From: Bradyrhizobium sp. 141
GTDB lineage: Bacteria; Pseudomonadota; Alphaproteobacteria; Rhizobiales; Xanthobacteraceae
Assembly (NCBI RefSeq): GCF_023074055.1
Contig: NZ_JADPKR010000082.1
Location: forward strand, 434,001 to 498,000
DNA: 64,000 bases
Reading direction: 5' to 3'
The notes beneath the pieces are model-generated. The model worked only from the letters and a program-made list of their open reading frames with translations, was not told where the DNA came from and did no database searches. Numbering within the stretch: the first letter of the stretch is position 1; every line of letters starts with the position of its first letter. This document shows, piece after piece, positions 51,304-60,317 of the stretch. Position numbers and translations under genes: made by a program.

Positions 51304-52562
51304 TTCTTCATCCCTCCCGTGACCTGCTGGCCCTGCACCAGTTTGCCGTAGACGAGCGCCAGCAGAAGGGTGGCCAGCAGCAGCACGGCACCCAACGCCG
51401 AAGCAAGTCCCCAGTTGGCCGTCTCGGTCGTGTAGAGCGCGATGAAATAGCTGATCATCTGGTCGGCGGCGCCGCCGACCAGCGCCGGCGTGATGTAGTA
51501 GCCAAGCGCGAGGATGAAGACGAGCAGGCTTCCCGCGCCGATGCCGGGCAGCGTCTGCGGCAGGTAGATTCGCAAAAAGGCGGTGACCGGTGGCGCACCG
51601 AGCGAGGCGGCGGCCCGCATGTAAGCGGGCGAGATCGCCTTCATGCTGCTGTACAGCGGCAGGATCATGAAGGGCAGGAGAACGTGGGTCATCGCCACGC
51701 AGACGCCGAAGCGGTTGTAGATGAGACGCAAGGGCTCGTCGATGATGCCAAGCCAGTGCAGGCTGTCGTTCACGACGCCCTTGCTCTGCAGCAGCACGAT
51801 CCAGGCGCAGGTGCGGACCAGGAGCGACGTCCAGAACGGCAGCAGGACGAAGATCATCAAGAGGTTCGACCGGCCGGGCGGCAGCGTCGCCAGCAGATAG
51901 GCGACCGGGAAGCCAAGGATCAGACAGAGAGCGGTGACGCTGAAGCTGATGATGAAGGTGCGGGCGAACAGGCTGCGGTAAATCGCCTGGTCCGGCGAGG
52001 CCGCGACGATCGCGCCGTCCACGTTCCGCGTCAGGTCGAGCGCCGCCAGAAGGTAGAAGCCCGTGATGGGGCCGCCGGCGTCCTTGATCGTCGTCCATGT
52101 CGCGCGTTCGCGCCAGGCCGCATTGATCCTGCCCAGTGTCTCCTTGGCGGTGCCGGGCTCCGGCACCGCTTTGAGATTGCGAGCCGTGCTGGTCAGGATC
52201 GTGCGAAAACCGTTCAGCGCGTAGTTCAGCCGCTTGGCCGCGATGGCAACAGTGCCCGAGGCGCGTGCCGCCTGGATGTCGCTTGCCAGCGCAGCAAAGG
52301 CCGTTTCGTCCGGCAGGTCCTTGCCGTCCCAGGCGGCGAGAGCAGCAACGGTTTGGGGCAGAACCTGACGCACCTCCCTGTCATCGACCGAGCGCCACAG
52401 CATGCCGGCGATCGGCCCAGCGAAGGTGAAGAGCAGGAAGACGAGAAGCGGCGCTACCAGCGCCAATGCCTTGACCTGGCGTGTTCGCTCAGCGCGCCTC
52501 AATCGACGCTTGAGCGGCACCTCGGTCGACGCATTGGCGCCGGTCAGGGACGCTGCTGTCAT
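51300..52562 (-). CDS. polyamine-type ABC transporter permease (PotB-like) with large extra loop
   Basis: 420 residues, longer than the usual 280-310. After a basic N-terminus and the first membrane helix (LVAPLLVFLLFTFAGPIAGM) it has an inserted stretch of about 130 residues before the second helix, probably periplasmic. The remaining helices and the EAA loop (MRAAASLGAPPVTAFLRIYLP) are typical. It pairs with the PotC-like permease, whose start overlaps its stop by four bases. Confidence 0.87.
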   Translation of the reverse strand: MTAASLTGANASTEVPLKRRLRRAERTRQVKALALVAPLLVFLLFTFAGPIAGMLWRSVDDREVRQVLPQTVAALAAWDGKDLPDETAFAALASDIQAARASGTVAIAAKRLNYALNGFRTILTSTARNLKAVPEPGTAKETLGRINAAWRERATWTTIKDAGGPITGFYLLAALDLTRNVDGAIVAASPDQAIYRSLFARTFIISFSVTALCLILGFPVAYLLATLPPGRSNLLMIFVLLPFWTSLLVRTCAWIVLLQSKGVVNDSLHWLGIIDEPLRLIYNRFGVCVAMTHVLLPFMILPLYSSMKAISPAYMRAAASLGAPPVTAFLRIYLPQTLPGIGAGSLLVFILALGYYITPALVGGAADQMISYFIALYTTETANWGLASALGAVLLLATLLLALVYGKLVQGQQVTGGMKN

Positions 52563-52584
52563 GGGGTGAGCCTTGCGCGGCGCG

Positions 52585-53643
52585 CTATTTCGCCGCCCAT
52601 TTGTTGAAGCGCTCGGTCAGGCGATCGATGTTCTCGAGCCAGAAACCAACGTTGATCTCGACCGCGTTCTTGATGTTGTCGGGCGCTGTCGGCAGGTCCT
52701 TCAGGACGGCGGGCGCGAGCCTTCCGGCCGCGTCCTTGTTCGAGGTGCCGTAGGCAATGTTCTCCGACAGTTTGGACTGGTTCTCCGCCTTGCCGACGAA
52801 GTCCAGGAATTTGTAAGCCGCATCCTTGTTCGGGCTGCCCTTCAGGATGACCCAGCTGTCGAGCGTGAAGAGCGCGCCGTCCCACACCATGCCAAAGTTC
52901 TTCTTCTCGTTCTTGTTCGCGGTGTCGATGCGGCCATTGTAGACCGAGGTCATCGCCACCTCGCCGGCGGCGAGCAATTGCGGCGGCTGGGCGCCGGCCT
53001 TCCACCAGACGATGTCGCCCTTGATGGTGTCGAGCTTCTTGAAAGCGCGCTCGACGCCCTCATCGGTCGCCAGCACCTTGTAGACGTCCTTCGGCGCGAC
53101 GCCGTCCGCCATGAGCGCGATCTCCAGCGTGGTCTTCGGGCCCTGACGCAGGGCGCGCTTGCCAGGAATCTTCTTGGTATCGAAGAAGTCGGCCCAGCCG
53201 AGCGGGGCCTCCTTCAGCTTGTCCTTGTCGTAGCCGAGAACGAAATCGTAGAGGATGGAGCCGACGCCGCAGGGATTGACCGCCGGCGGGATATAGGCGG
53301 CCTCGCCACCGATTTTCGAATAGTCCATCTTCTCGAACAGGCCTTCCTCGCAGCCGACCGCGAGCTCATCGCTCTCGACCTGGACGACGTCCCAGGTGGC
53401 GGCGCCGCCCTGCACCTTGGCGCGCAACACGCCGACGCCGCCGTCCCAGGACTCGTCGTTCATGGCAATTCCGGCCGCCTTCTTGAACGGCTCGAAGTAA
53501 ACCTTCTTCTGGGCATCCTGATAGGCGCCGCCCCACGACACGATGGTGAGGTCACGCGCCTGCGCGACGCTCGCCAGCGCAGCGCTGGCACCGAGCGCCG
53601 CGGCGAAACCCAGAGCAATCTTGCCAGTCTTGCGCTTCAGCAT
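52585..53643 (-). CDS. polyamine-type ABC transporter substrate-binding protein (PotD/PotF-like)
   Basis: 352 residues. Signal peptide about 1-29 (IALGFAAALGASAALASVAQA). The mature protein begins RDLTIVSWGGAYQDAQKKVYF, the usual opening of the spermidine/putrescine-type binding family. Later parts show EVAMTSVYNGR, FLDFVGKAENQSKLSENIAYG. Substrate-binding is in the periplasm. It is followed by both permeases and preceded by the ATPase, making a complete importer; the real ligand (polyamine, opine or other cation) is not determined by sequence. Confidence 0.87.
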   Translation of the reverse strand: MLKRKTGKIALGFAAALGASAALASVAQARDLTIVSWGGAYQDAQKKVYFEPFKKAAGIAMNDESWDGGVGVLRAKVQGGAATWDVVQVESDELAVGCEEGLFEKMDYSKIGGEAAYIPPAVNPCGVGSILYDFVLGYDKDKLKEAPLGWADFFDTKKIPGKRALRQGPKTTLEIALMADGVAPKDVYKVLATDEGVERAFKKLDTIKGDIVWWKAGAQPPQLLAAGEVAMTSVYNGRIDTANKNEKKNFGMVWDGALFTLDSWVILKGSPNKDAAYKFLDFVGKAENQSKLSENIAYGTSNKDAAGRLAPAVLKDLPTAPDNIKNAVEINVGFWLENIDRLTERFNKWAAK

Positions 53644-53725
53644 GGTCTTGGTTCCTTCTTCATGTCAGTTGCGTTGAGGTTGATTGTCTCAGGCCGGTTT
53701 GCGTTGGCAATGCTGCAGGGTTGGA

Positions 53726-54835
53726 TCAGACCGGATCGAGGGCCAGGCAGTCCTCGGGGCGAAAGGTGACGAACACGCTTTCACCATGTCGCAGGCTGTC
53801 ATGCGCGCCCGGCTGAAGCTTGACCATGAACTCCCCGTTGCCGGCGACATCGAGCACGGCCAGCGCATGGTCGCCGAGATAGATCGCGTTCTGCACTTTA
53901 GCCGGCAGCCGGTTCGGTCCGTCGCTGGAGCTGCCGTCCGGGACAATGACGATCCGCTCCGGCCGCACTGACAGCGAGGTCGATGCGCCCGCGCCTGCTA
54001 TGTTGACCGCCCGTGCCGTCACAGTGCCGCCACCAGCCAGCACGACGCGGCAAAAGTCCTTGTCGACGGCCTCGACGGTGCCGGCCAGCACGTTGTTCTC
54101 GCCGATGAAGTGAGCGACGAAGCTGTTCACCGGATGCTCATACAGCGCGTCGGGCCTGTCGATCTGCTGCACGACGCCGTCGTTGAACACGGCGATGCGG
54201 TCCGACATGGTGAGCGCTTCACTCTGATCATGGGTGACGTAGACGACGGTGATGCCCATCCTCTCGTGCAGTTGCTTGATCTCCAGCTGCATCTGCTCCC
54301 GCAGGCGCTTGTCCAGCGCGCCCAGGGGCTCGTCCATCAGCACGAGCTGCGGATTGAAGACCAGCGCGCGGGCCAGCGCCACGCGCTGCTGCTGACCGCC
54401 GGAGAGTTGTCCGGGCCGCCGGTGTGCCAGGGCTTCCATCTTGATCATGCGCAGGGCCGACTTGACGCGCTCCTGCGCTTCCGCCCTGCTCATCTTGCGA
54501 ACGGATAGCGGGAAGGCGATATTCTCCGCGATCGTCAGGTGCGGAAACAGGGCATAGTTCTGGAACACCATGCCGATGTCGCGCTTGTGGGGCGGCATGT
54601 TCTTGATCGGCCGGTCCGCGAGATAGATCTCGCCATGGGTCGGAACCTCGAAGCCAGCCAGCATCATCAGCGTGGTCGTCTTGCCCGAGCCCGACGGGCC
54701 AAGCAGGGTGACGAACTCGCCCTTCCTGATGTCGAGATCGAGGTTCTTCACCACGAGATGCTCGCCATCATAGGACTTCTGAATGCCGGAAAAGCGCACC
54801 AATGCCGGCGCGGGCGTGACCATGCCGGCTTCCAT
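53726..54835 (-). CDS. polyamine-type ABC transporter ATP-binding protein (PotA-like)
   Basis: 369 residues; the ATG at 54835 follows GAGGATAAC. Walker A GPSGSGKTT, Q-loop MVFQNYALFPH, signature LSGGQQQRVALARAL, Walker B LVLMDEPLGALD and H-loop VTHDQSEAL. The C-terminal TOBE-2 regulatory domain (about 285-365) is typical of PotA/MalK-type ATPases. First gene of the four-gene importer operon on this strand, in the order ATPase, binding protein, two permeases. Confidence 0.93.
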   Translation of the reverse strand: MEAGMVTPAPALVRFSGIQKSYDGEHLVVKNLDLDIRKGEFVTLLGPSGSGKTTTLMMLAGFEVPTHGEIYLADRPIKNMPPHKRDIGMVFQNYALFPHLTIAENIAFPLSVRKMSRAEAQERVKSALRMIKMEALAHRRPGQLSGGQQQRVALARALVFNPQLVLMDEPLGALDKRLREQMQLEIKQLHERMGITVVYVTHDQSEALTMSDRIAVFNDGVVQQIDRPDALYEHPVNSFVAHFIGENNVLAGTVEAVDKDFCRVVLAGGGTVTARAVNIAGAGASTSLSVRPERIVIVPDGSSSDGPNRLPAKVQNAIYLGDHALAVLDVAGNGEFMVKLQPGAHDSLRHGESVFVTFRPEDCLALDPV

Positions 54836-54962
54836 GTTATCCTCGGCTTGCCGCTACAATGCTGTCAGCACCTCGTTCGAGGGTGCGAGGAACAGCTTAG
54901 CACCCTCCGATCAGAATGCCAGCGGCGCAAGCGATGAAGACGCGGGCGGACCCGCGCTACAT

Positions 54963-56525
54963 CTACGGCAGCTTCGTCACCGACACATTCAGCGTGCCGC
55001 CGGCTTCCGCGACCACGCGCAGCGTCTTGGAATCGAAGGCGATGTCGGCGAGGGTCAGGCTGTCGATCTTGGCCTCGACCTTGAGGCCGTCCTCCGTCTT
55101 CTGGTAGTCGGCGATCGCGGCGGCGATCTTCTCGCGCGCGTTGGCGGCGATCGGCTTCAGGTCGAGCGTCGCCTTCTGCACCAGCGCCTGCTGCATCTGC
55201 GGCACCACCGCGCGCGCCGCCGCGCCCAACAGGCCGAAGGCGGCTTCCGATTCCACCGCGAGCTGGATGTCGGTGAGCCGCAGGGTCTGTTGCGCCTGGT
55301 CGAGCACCGGCCGGCCCCAGATATGCACGGTGGCCTCGGCGCCGAGACCGAGCCAGCTCTTCTTTTCCTTGGCGCGCACCAGGAGCGAGATCAGCAGGCG
55401 CTCGCCGGACGGGATCACGTTGACGCTCTTGACGGTGACGTCGACCGGACCGGAGCCGTCCTCGGGATAGGTGCGACCGACCATCTGCGCCGTGATCAGC
55501 TTGTTGATCTCGGTGAAGGGCACGTCGATGGGAACGCCGATGTTCACGCCGGTGCCGGTCGGCGGCACGATCGAGATCTTGTCGGGGAACGGACAGTCCG
55601 GCTTGGTCGGCGTCGAGGTGACGCGCGTCTCCGCTTCCAGGCCCATCAGCAGCGTCACGGCCTGCGCATCGACGCGCGGCTGCGCGGCGATGGCGCGGAT
55701 CGGCTTCATCTCCAGCCAGAGCGGCGGAAGCCCGGCCGAAGAGCCCGAGCCCTGCAGCGGGATCGAGCGGCACGCCTTGGCCCATTGCAGCTTCGCGTTC
55801 TCGCGCAGGCTCGGATCGTTGCGGATGCGTTCGGAGACGGCATTGATCTGCTCGCCGACATTCTTGTCGATCAGCGGCTTCACCTGCGCGGGTACGTTGA
55901 CCTTGGCACCGGCTACGTTGAGGTTGGTATCGCCGAGATTGACCTGGGCACCGAGATTAGGCTCGAGATGCCAGTTGGCCGCGAGCTTCGGGCGCGAGGT
56001 GACGACCACGTTGCCCTTGATCTCTGCGCTGGCGTTCAAATTCTTGATGTTGACTGCGCCGATCCGTTTCGCGGCGTCACCCCCCAGCACGCTGCCGAGC
56101 GCGTCGCCGAGCGCACCTGTGGCTTTCGAGGACAGCGAGCCCGTCACGTTCAGCTTGCCGCTGAGCGGCGTCGAGATCGTCAGCACATCCTTGTCGCCGT
56201 TAGCTGCCATCGGCCCGCGCACGGCGGTCCAGCCGATATCGGCATTCTCCAGGATCTGCGAGATCGGGTTGTCGGCCTTCCCTGCGAAATTGCGCGGCGC
56301 GGCCTTCTCGGCCTGCTCGCGGATCGCCGATATCGCGATGGCGACCGGCGCGATCACGATCGAGCTCTTGGCAACCGGCGGCAGCGGCGGCAATTGTGCG
56401 ACCGGCGGCGCCGAATTCGTCGCGCGCGGCGACAGGAAGTCCATCGCCTTCAAGCTGATGAAGAACGACGCCGCGAGCACCGCGACGCCGATCAGGATGG
56501 TCTTCAAGTTCCACGTTAGCCGCAT
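54963..56525 (-). CDS. DUF4403 family membrane-anchored protein
   Basis: 520 residues, the family length. The start ATG at 56525 follows GGGGGAC. One N-terminal membrane anchor (TILIGVAVLAASFFISLKAM, residues 9-28) is followed by a Pro-rich linker and a large periplasmic part of alternating strands, with the typical SSIVIAPVAIAISAIREQAEK opening and the DUF4403 repeat-like segments (AQPRVDAQAVTLLMGLEAET; SVNVIPSGERLLISLLVRAK). The two Cys (KACRS, DCPFPDK) could pair. Members are thought to be lipid-binding-like folds of unknown role in the envelope. Confidence 0.9.
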   Translation of the reverse strand: MRLTWNLKTILIGVAVLAASFFISLKAMDFLSPRATNSAPPVAQLPPLPPVAKSSIVIAPVAIAISAIREQAEKAAPRNFAGKADNPISQILENADIGWTAVRGPMAANGDKDVLTISTPLSGKLNVTGSLSSKATGALGDALGSVLGGDAAKRIGAVNIKNLNASAEIKGNVVVTSRPKLAANWHLEPNLGAQVNLGDTNLNVAGAKVNVPAQVKPLIDKNVGEQINAVSERIRNDPSLRENAKLQWAKACRSIPLQGSGSSAGLPPLWLEMKPIRAIAAQPRVDAQAVTLLMGLEAETRVTSTPTKPDCPFPDKISIVPPTGTGVNIGVPIDVPFTEINKLITAQMVGRTYPEDGSGPVDVTVKSVNVIPSGERLLISLLVRAKEKKSWLGLGAEATVHIWGRPVLDQAQQTLRLTDIQLAVESEAAFGLLGAAARAVVPQMQQALVQKATLDLKPIAANAREKIAAAIADYQKTEDGLKVEAKIDSLTLADIAFDSKTLRVVAEAGGTLNVSVTKLP

Positions 56526-56663
56526 CAGTCCCCCAGGCCGCCCGGCGGGGATTTTACAGGGCAGGCGAGGAGGGCGCTAGAGCGCACCGATGGTGGAATT
56601 GGGGCGAATGGGTTAACGGCAGCGACCGCATCGCCGCCGTGCATTCAGACCATCGTCGCGGCC

Positions 56664-57302
56664 CTAACCGCGCCGGGGACGGCGGACCGCCCTCACATTG
56701 CCGTTGGCACCGCCACCGCAGAAGAAGCGGTCGCCACCATCGGACTCCAGTCCCGATACGCCCGTCCCGGCGGGCAGGTCGAGCTGCTCGAGCACCTTGC
56801 CCGTTTGAGGGTCGATCCGCCTGATGTCGCTCTCTTCGTTCTCCCAAGTGCCATGCCAGAGCTCGCCGTCGACCCAGGTCACCCCGGTCACGAAGCGCTT
56901 GCTCTCGATGGTGCGGAGAACCTTACCCGTTTCCGGATCGACCTGGTGGATCTTGCGCTCGCGATATTGCCCGACCCACAGCGAGCCCTCGGCCCAGGCA
57001 AGGCCGGAATCGCCACCGCCGCCCGGCGCCGGAATGGTGGTGAGCACCTTGCCCGAGGCTGCGTCGATTTTCTGGATGCGATCCTCGGCGATCTGGAACA
57101 GGTGCCGGCCATCGAACGCGGTGCCCGCATGCGCGGCGACATCGATGGAGCGCGCGACCTTGCCGCTATCAGGATCGACCGCATTGAGCTTGTCGCCGGA
57201 TGCGAACCAGACATGGCTGCCGTCATAGGTGACGCCATGCACGGCTTCGACGCCTGCAAAAGGCCCATACTCCCTGACGATCTCGGCGGCTGAACGTTTC
57301 AT
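56664..57302 (-). CDS. YncE-like beta-propeller protein
   Basis: 212 residues from the ATG at 57302 (a Met at 57329 is also in frame). It contains about five repeats of the type KLNAVDPDSGKVARSI, KIDAASGKVLTTI, QVDPETGKVLRTI and RIDPQTGKVLEQL, roughly 40 residues apart, as in YncE or glutamine-cyclase-like propellers. There is no signal peptide, so it is cytoplasmic, unlike many YncE proteins. The gene lies 28 bases behind the regulator at 57331-58551 on the same strand, so they form a two-gene operon. Confidence 0.82.
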   Translation of the reverse strand: MKRSAAEIVREYGPFAGVEAVHGVTYDGSHVWFASGDKLNAVDPDSGKVARSIDVAAHAGTAFDGRHLFQIAEDRIQKIDAASGKVLTTIPAPGGGGDSGLAWAEGSLWVGQYRERKIHQVDPETGKVLRTIESKRFVTGVTWVDGELWHGTWENEESDIRRIDPQTGKVLEQLDLPAGTGVSGLESDGGDRFFCGGGANGNVRAVRRPRRG

Positions 57303-57330
57303 GTGCTTGATCCCTGTGATGTCATCCATC

Positions 57331-58551
57331 CTACGTCTTCAGCAGCGGTCCGGGGAGTAACAAGGTTGTCGGGAAACCCGGGATCGGCGGCGTCATCCAG
57401 CGCCGCGCCCGCCCATGTCCGAAGGACTGCACCTTGTTCGTCCGCGCCAGCTCGTCGAGGGATCGCTGCACCGTGCGCGCACTCGTTCCCAGCGCCAGCG
57501 CGAGCGCCGAGCTCGACCAGGGCTCGCCATCGGAGAGCAGGGCGAGGATGGTGGCGTGCTTTTCCTCGACGGGCCGTGCCAGCACGAGAACCTGTCGCGT
57601 CTTGCGCGGTGTCAGCGCAAAACCCTGCTTCGTCGCCGTCACATCGGCGATTGGCCTGAGCTTCGCGCGGAGCCGCCCGATCTCGACCCGCAACCGCGCG
57701 CGATGCGATTCATCGAGATACCTGGCCTGAAACGCTCCCGTGATCAGCGCCTCGCGCGAGACATCCGCAGGCCAGGCCTGCGCCAGGATGCGCGCGAGCG
57801 CGAACAGCACGGGCCGCGTGCCGAGCGGCACGATGGTGCCTTGCCTGCGAATAGAATGATGGAACGTGTCCACGACAAGCGCCGCCGATGTGGCGAGATC
57901 CTCGATCTGTTCGAGCAGCAGCGGCCGCTCCTCGCCGCGCGTGATCAGCCGCGCTGCCGGGATATCGAGCACGAGGCTCGTGCTTTCGACCTCGGCCGTG
58001 AGCGCAGCGATGCCGGCCAGCCGGGCTGCGCGAGCCGCGCGGCCGAGTGCCGCGCGCGCGTCTTTCGTCCTGAGTTGCCTGATCGCGATGCCGGCGATGA
58101 CGAGCTCGCGGACGACTTGCGATGCGGGCGGGAGCGGGAGGGGGCCGAGATCGGCCAAGGTACGCCCGGCCTCGTCCGGGCGCCCGAGGAGAAGAAGACG
58201 ACGTGCCTCGATGTGGCCCGCGTGCGTTGCATTGGCAAGATCGCCATGCCTTTCGAGGGTCGCACGCGCCGCGGCGAGTGTTTTTTCCGGCCAGTTCAGG
58301 TCGCGCGACACGAGCGCGATCTCGGCTTCGGCGACCACGCATCTGGCGCGCGCTACCGCCTCGCGCGGACCGAAAGCGCGCGCGGCGCTGCGCAGCAGCG
58401 ACTTGGCCTTGGCGAGATCGCCGAGCTGTGCCATCGCGATGCCGCGCAGCGCCAGCGACGGCGCATCGTTGCGCAGCGCAACACGGTTCAGCGCGCCGAG
58501 CGGGTCGCCCGCTGCGAGCGCGCGCGCTGCGGCCGTGATCAGCGACTCCAT
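57331..58551 (-). CDS. TPR-like regulator with winged-helix C-terminus
   Basis: 406 residues from the ATG at 58551. The N-terminal part (to about 250) consists of helical, TPR-like pairs (SLALRGIAMAQLGDLAKAKS). A middle segment resembles a winged helix of the AfsR/OmpR kind (LITGAFQARYLDESHRARLR, VEIGRLRAKL), and the last 80 residues a second HTH (ALALGTSARTVQRSLDELAR) with basic tail (GHGRARRWM). Probably a DNA-binding regulator sensing something through the helical part. It is upstream of the beta-propeller gene and divergent from the DUF899 gene. Confidence 0.78.
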   Translation of the reverse strand: MESLITAAARALAAGDPLGALNRVALRNDAPSLALRGIAMAQLGDLAKAKSLLRSAARAFGPREAVARARCVVAEAEIALVSRDLNWPEKTLAAARATLERHGDLANATHAGHIEARRLLLLGRPDEAGRTLADLGPLPLPPASQVVRELVIAGIAIRQLRTKDARAALGRAARAARLAGIAALTAEVESTSLVLDIPAARLITRGEERPLLLEQIEDLATSAALVVDTFHHSIRRQGTIVPLGTRPVLFALARILAQAWPADVSREALITGAFQARYLDESHRARLRVEIGRLRAKLRPIADVTATKQGFALTPRKTRQVLVLARPVEEKHATILALLSDGEPWSSSALALALGTSARTVQRSLDELARTNKVQSFGHGRARRWMTPPIPGFPTTLLLPGPLLKT

Positions 58552-58695
58552 GCCAATCCCGCCACACTTGTTACTCCCACCGCGCAACCGCTTGGTGCCA
58601 GAAATCGTTGACGGCCGACACCATGCGGCGAGGGGCGAACGGTTCCGCGCCTGCAAGACGCGGAATGGCCGCCCGGACAGGAAGTTTGGAGAACC

Positions 58696-59490
58696 ATGAT
58701 GACGTCAGCAGACAAAGCAGGGACGAACGGACAGACCGCCATGCAGACACCGCCGGTGGTGTCGCCGCAGGACTGGGAGGCAGCCCGTCAGCAACTGCTC
58801 GTGAAGGAAAAGGCGCATACCCGTGCCCGCGACGCCCTGGCGGCCGAGCGCCGGCGCATGCCCTGGATGGAAGTGACCAAAACCTATGCGTTCGAGGGGC
58901 CCGACGGCAAGCTCAGTCTGCCTGACCTGTTCCAGGGCCGGCGGCAGCTGATCGTCTACCGCGCCTTCTTCGAGCCCGGTGTGTTCGGCTGGCCCGATCA
59001 CGCCTGCCGGGGCTGCTCCATGGTGGCCGACCAGGTAGCCCATGTCGCGCATTTGAACGCCCGCGACACCACGCTCGTGTTCGCATCGCGCGCGCCGCAG
59101 GCCGACATTGCGCGGCTGAAGCAACGGATGGACTGGACCATGCCGTGGGTCACCGTCACCGACAGTTTCGATGCCGATTTCGGCGTCGACGAATGGCACG
59201 GCACGAACGTGTTCTACCGCGACGGGACGCGCATCTTCCGCACCTATTTCGTCAAGAGCCGCGGCGACGAGCAGATGGGCGGCACCTGGAACTACCTCGA
59301 CATCACGCCGCTCGGCCGGCAGGAGGTCTGGGAGGATTCGCCGACGGGCTATCCGCAGACGCCGACCTACAAATGGTGGAACTGGCATGACAGCTACACG
59401 GAAGGCGCGGCGCCCGACAAGAAGTGGGTCGAGATCTCCGACGCCGGCGAGAAGGCTTTTCGCGAGGAGGCTGCGGGAGAACGGAAATGA
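58696..59490 (+). CDS. DUF899 family thioredoxin-fold protein
   Basis: 264 residues. Family features: ERRRMPWMEVTKTYAFEGPD, then LPDLFQGRRQLIVYRAFFEP, HACRGCSMVADQVAH with CxxC, and YRDGTRIFRTYFV and TWNYLDITPLGRQE. DUF899 proteins have a thioredoxin-like fold and are often encoded near stress regulators; their activity is not proved. The stop overlaps the start of the next gene (ATGA), so the two are translationally coupled. Divergent from the TPR/HTH regulator, which may control it. Confidence 0.88.
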   Translation: MMTSADKAGTNGQTAMQTPPVVSPQDWEAARQQLLVKEKAHTRARDALAAERRRMPWMEVTKTYAFEGPDGKLSLPDLFQGRRQLIVYRAFFEPGVFGWPDHACRGCSMVADQVAHVAHLNARDTTLVFASRAPQADIARLKQRMDWTMPWVTVTDSFDADFGVDEWHGTNVFYRDGTRIFRTYFVKSRGDEQMGGTWNYLDITPLGRQEVWEDSPTGYPQTPTYKWWNWHDSYTEGAAPDKKWVEISDAGEKAFREEAAGERK

Positions 59491-59762
59491 CCGCTCCGGT
59501 CAGCGCGACTTCTGACGCCAGCGGCAATGGCGTCGTGGCCGCGCGCCACCTCGCCAGATGGCTCGGGCTGGCCGCCATGCCGACCTTCGCGATCATGGCC
59601 GTGCTGACGGCCATGATCGGCGGCCCGGCGGACATGCTCTGCGCCGCCGGGCATGGATCCGTGCTCGGCGGGATGGTGCCGATGTATCTCTTGATGAGCG
59701 CGTTTCATTCGGCGGCGTGGCTGAGGTGGATCGCGGAGCGGCGGCGCGCGGTCGGTCGGTGA
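59487..59762 (+). CDS. small membrane protein coupled to DUF899 gene
   Basis: 91 residues from the ATG at 59487, which shares ATGA with the DUF899 stop. Two hydrophobic segments (GLAAMPTFAIMAVLTAMI and GSVLGGMVPMYLLMSAFHS) are followed by a basic end (WIAERRRAVGR). The overlap is strong evidence for co-expression. Function unknown. Confidence 0.7.
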   Translation: MTAPVSATSDASGNGVVAARHLARWLGLAAMPTFAIMAVLTAMIGGPADMLCAAGHGSVLGGMVPMYLLMSAFHSAAWLRWIAERRRAVGR

Positions 59763-59798
59763 ATGCAGTAAAGCAGAATGGCGCGGCGCGCCGGCGCG

Positions 59799-60209
59799 CT
59801 ACTTTCCACCGGCTGACTGTAAGTAAGCCACCACCTTGCCCGCTTCCTCCGCCGAGACGCCGCCATAGGGCTGCATCTTGTTGCCGGACACGACCTCGTC
59901 CGGCTTGACCATGAAGCGGGTGAGCTTGTCCTGGTCCCAGACGAAGCCGGCGTCTTTCATCGACGGCGAGTAGTTGTAGTTCGGCAGCGAGCCGGCCTTG
60001 CGTCCGACGATCTTGTTGAGGTTGGGACCGAGGCGGTTGTCGCCTTCCTTCACGGAGTGGCAGGTGCGGCAGGAATTGTTGAAGGCCTGATGGCCCGAGT
60101 CGTCACCGGCGGGTATCGAGGAAGGCGCGGACAGGAGCAACGTCAGTGCTCCGGCGCCGGCGACCGCGTGCAGCCACTGATATGGCGAGGGTTGCAGGCG
60201 TGGTTGCAT
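59799..60209 (-). CDS. periplasmic class I c-type cytochrome
   Basis: 136 residues. The ATG at 60209 has GGAGG six bases upstream, preferred over Met at 60221. Signal or anchor sequence about 10-30 (LHAVAGAGALTLLLSAPSS). Haem-binding CRTCH (Cys47, Cys50, His51), then GPNLNKIVGRKAGSLPNYNYS, a typical mitochondrial-type cytochrome c segment, and axial Met in GNKMQPYGG. Electron carrier in the periplasm. Neighbours do not show its partner. Confidence 0.9.
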   Translation of the reverse strand: MQPRLQPSPYQWLHAVAGAGALTLLLSAPSSIPAGDDSGHQAFNNSCRTCHSVKEGDNRLGPNLNKIVGRKAGSLPNYNYSPSMKDAGFVWDQDKLTRFMVKPDEVVSGNKMQPYGGVSAEEAGKVVAYLQSAGGK

Positions 60210-60268
60210 TTGCGCCTCCATCGGGGCCGCGCCGCACAAGCGCGTGGGGATGTCGAGGGCAAACGAAT

Positions 60269-60294
60269 ACGGCCCCGGTGGGTTCCGGGGCCGT
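60269..60294 (-). terminator. intrinsic terminator hairpin
   Basis: Ten-base stem ACGGCCCCGG / CCGGGGCCGT, followed on the minus strand by ATTCGTTT. It lies directly after the L,D-transpeptidase stop (60318). Confidence 0.75.
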
Positions 60295-60317
60295 TCGCGT
60301 CAGAATGTCCTGTCGCG

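Noticed and set aside
51304..52098. Possible fusion of the two permease genes into one frame
   Set aside because: The second permease frame simply stays open behind the first permease gene; the TTG with a ribosome site at the overlap explains it.
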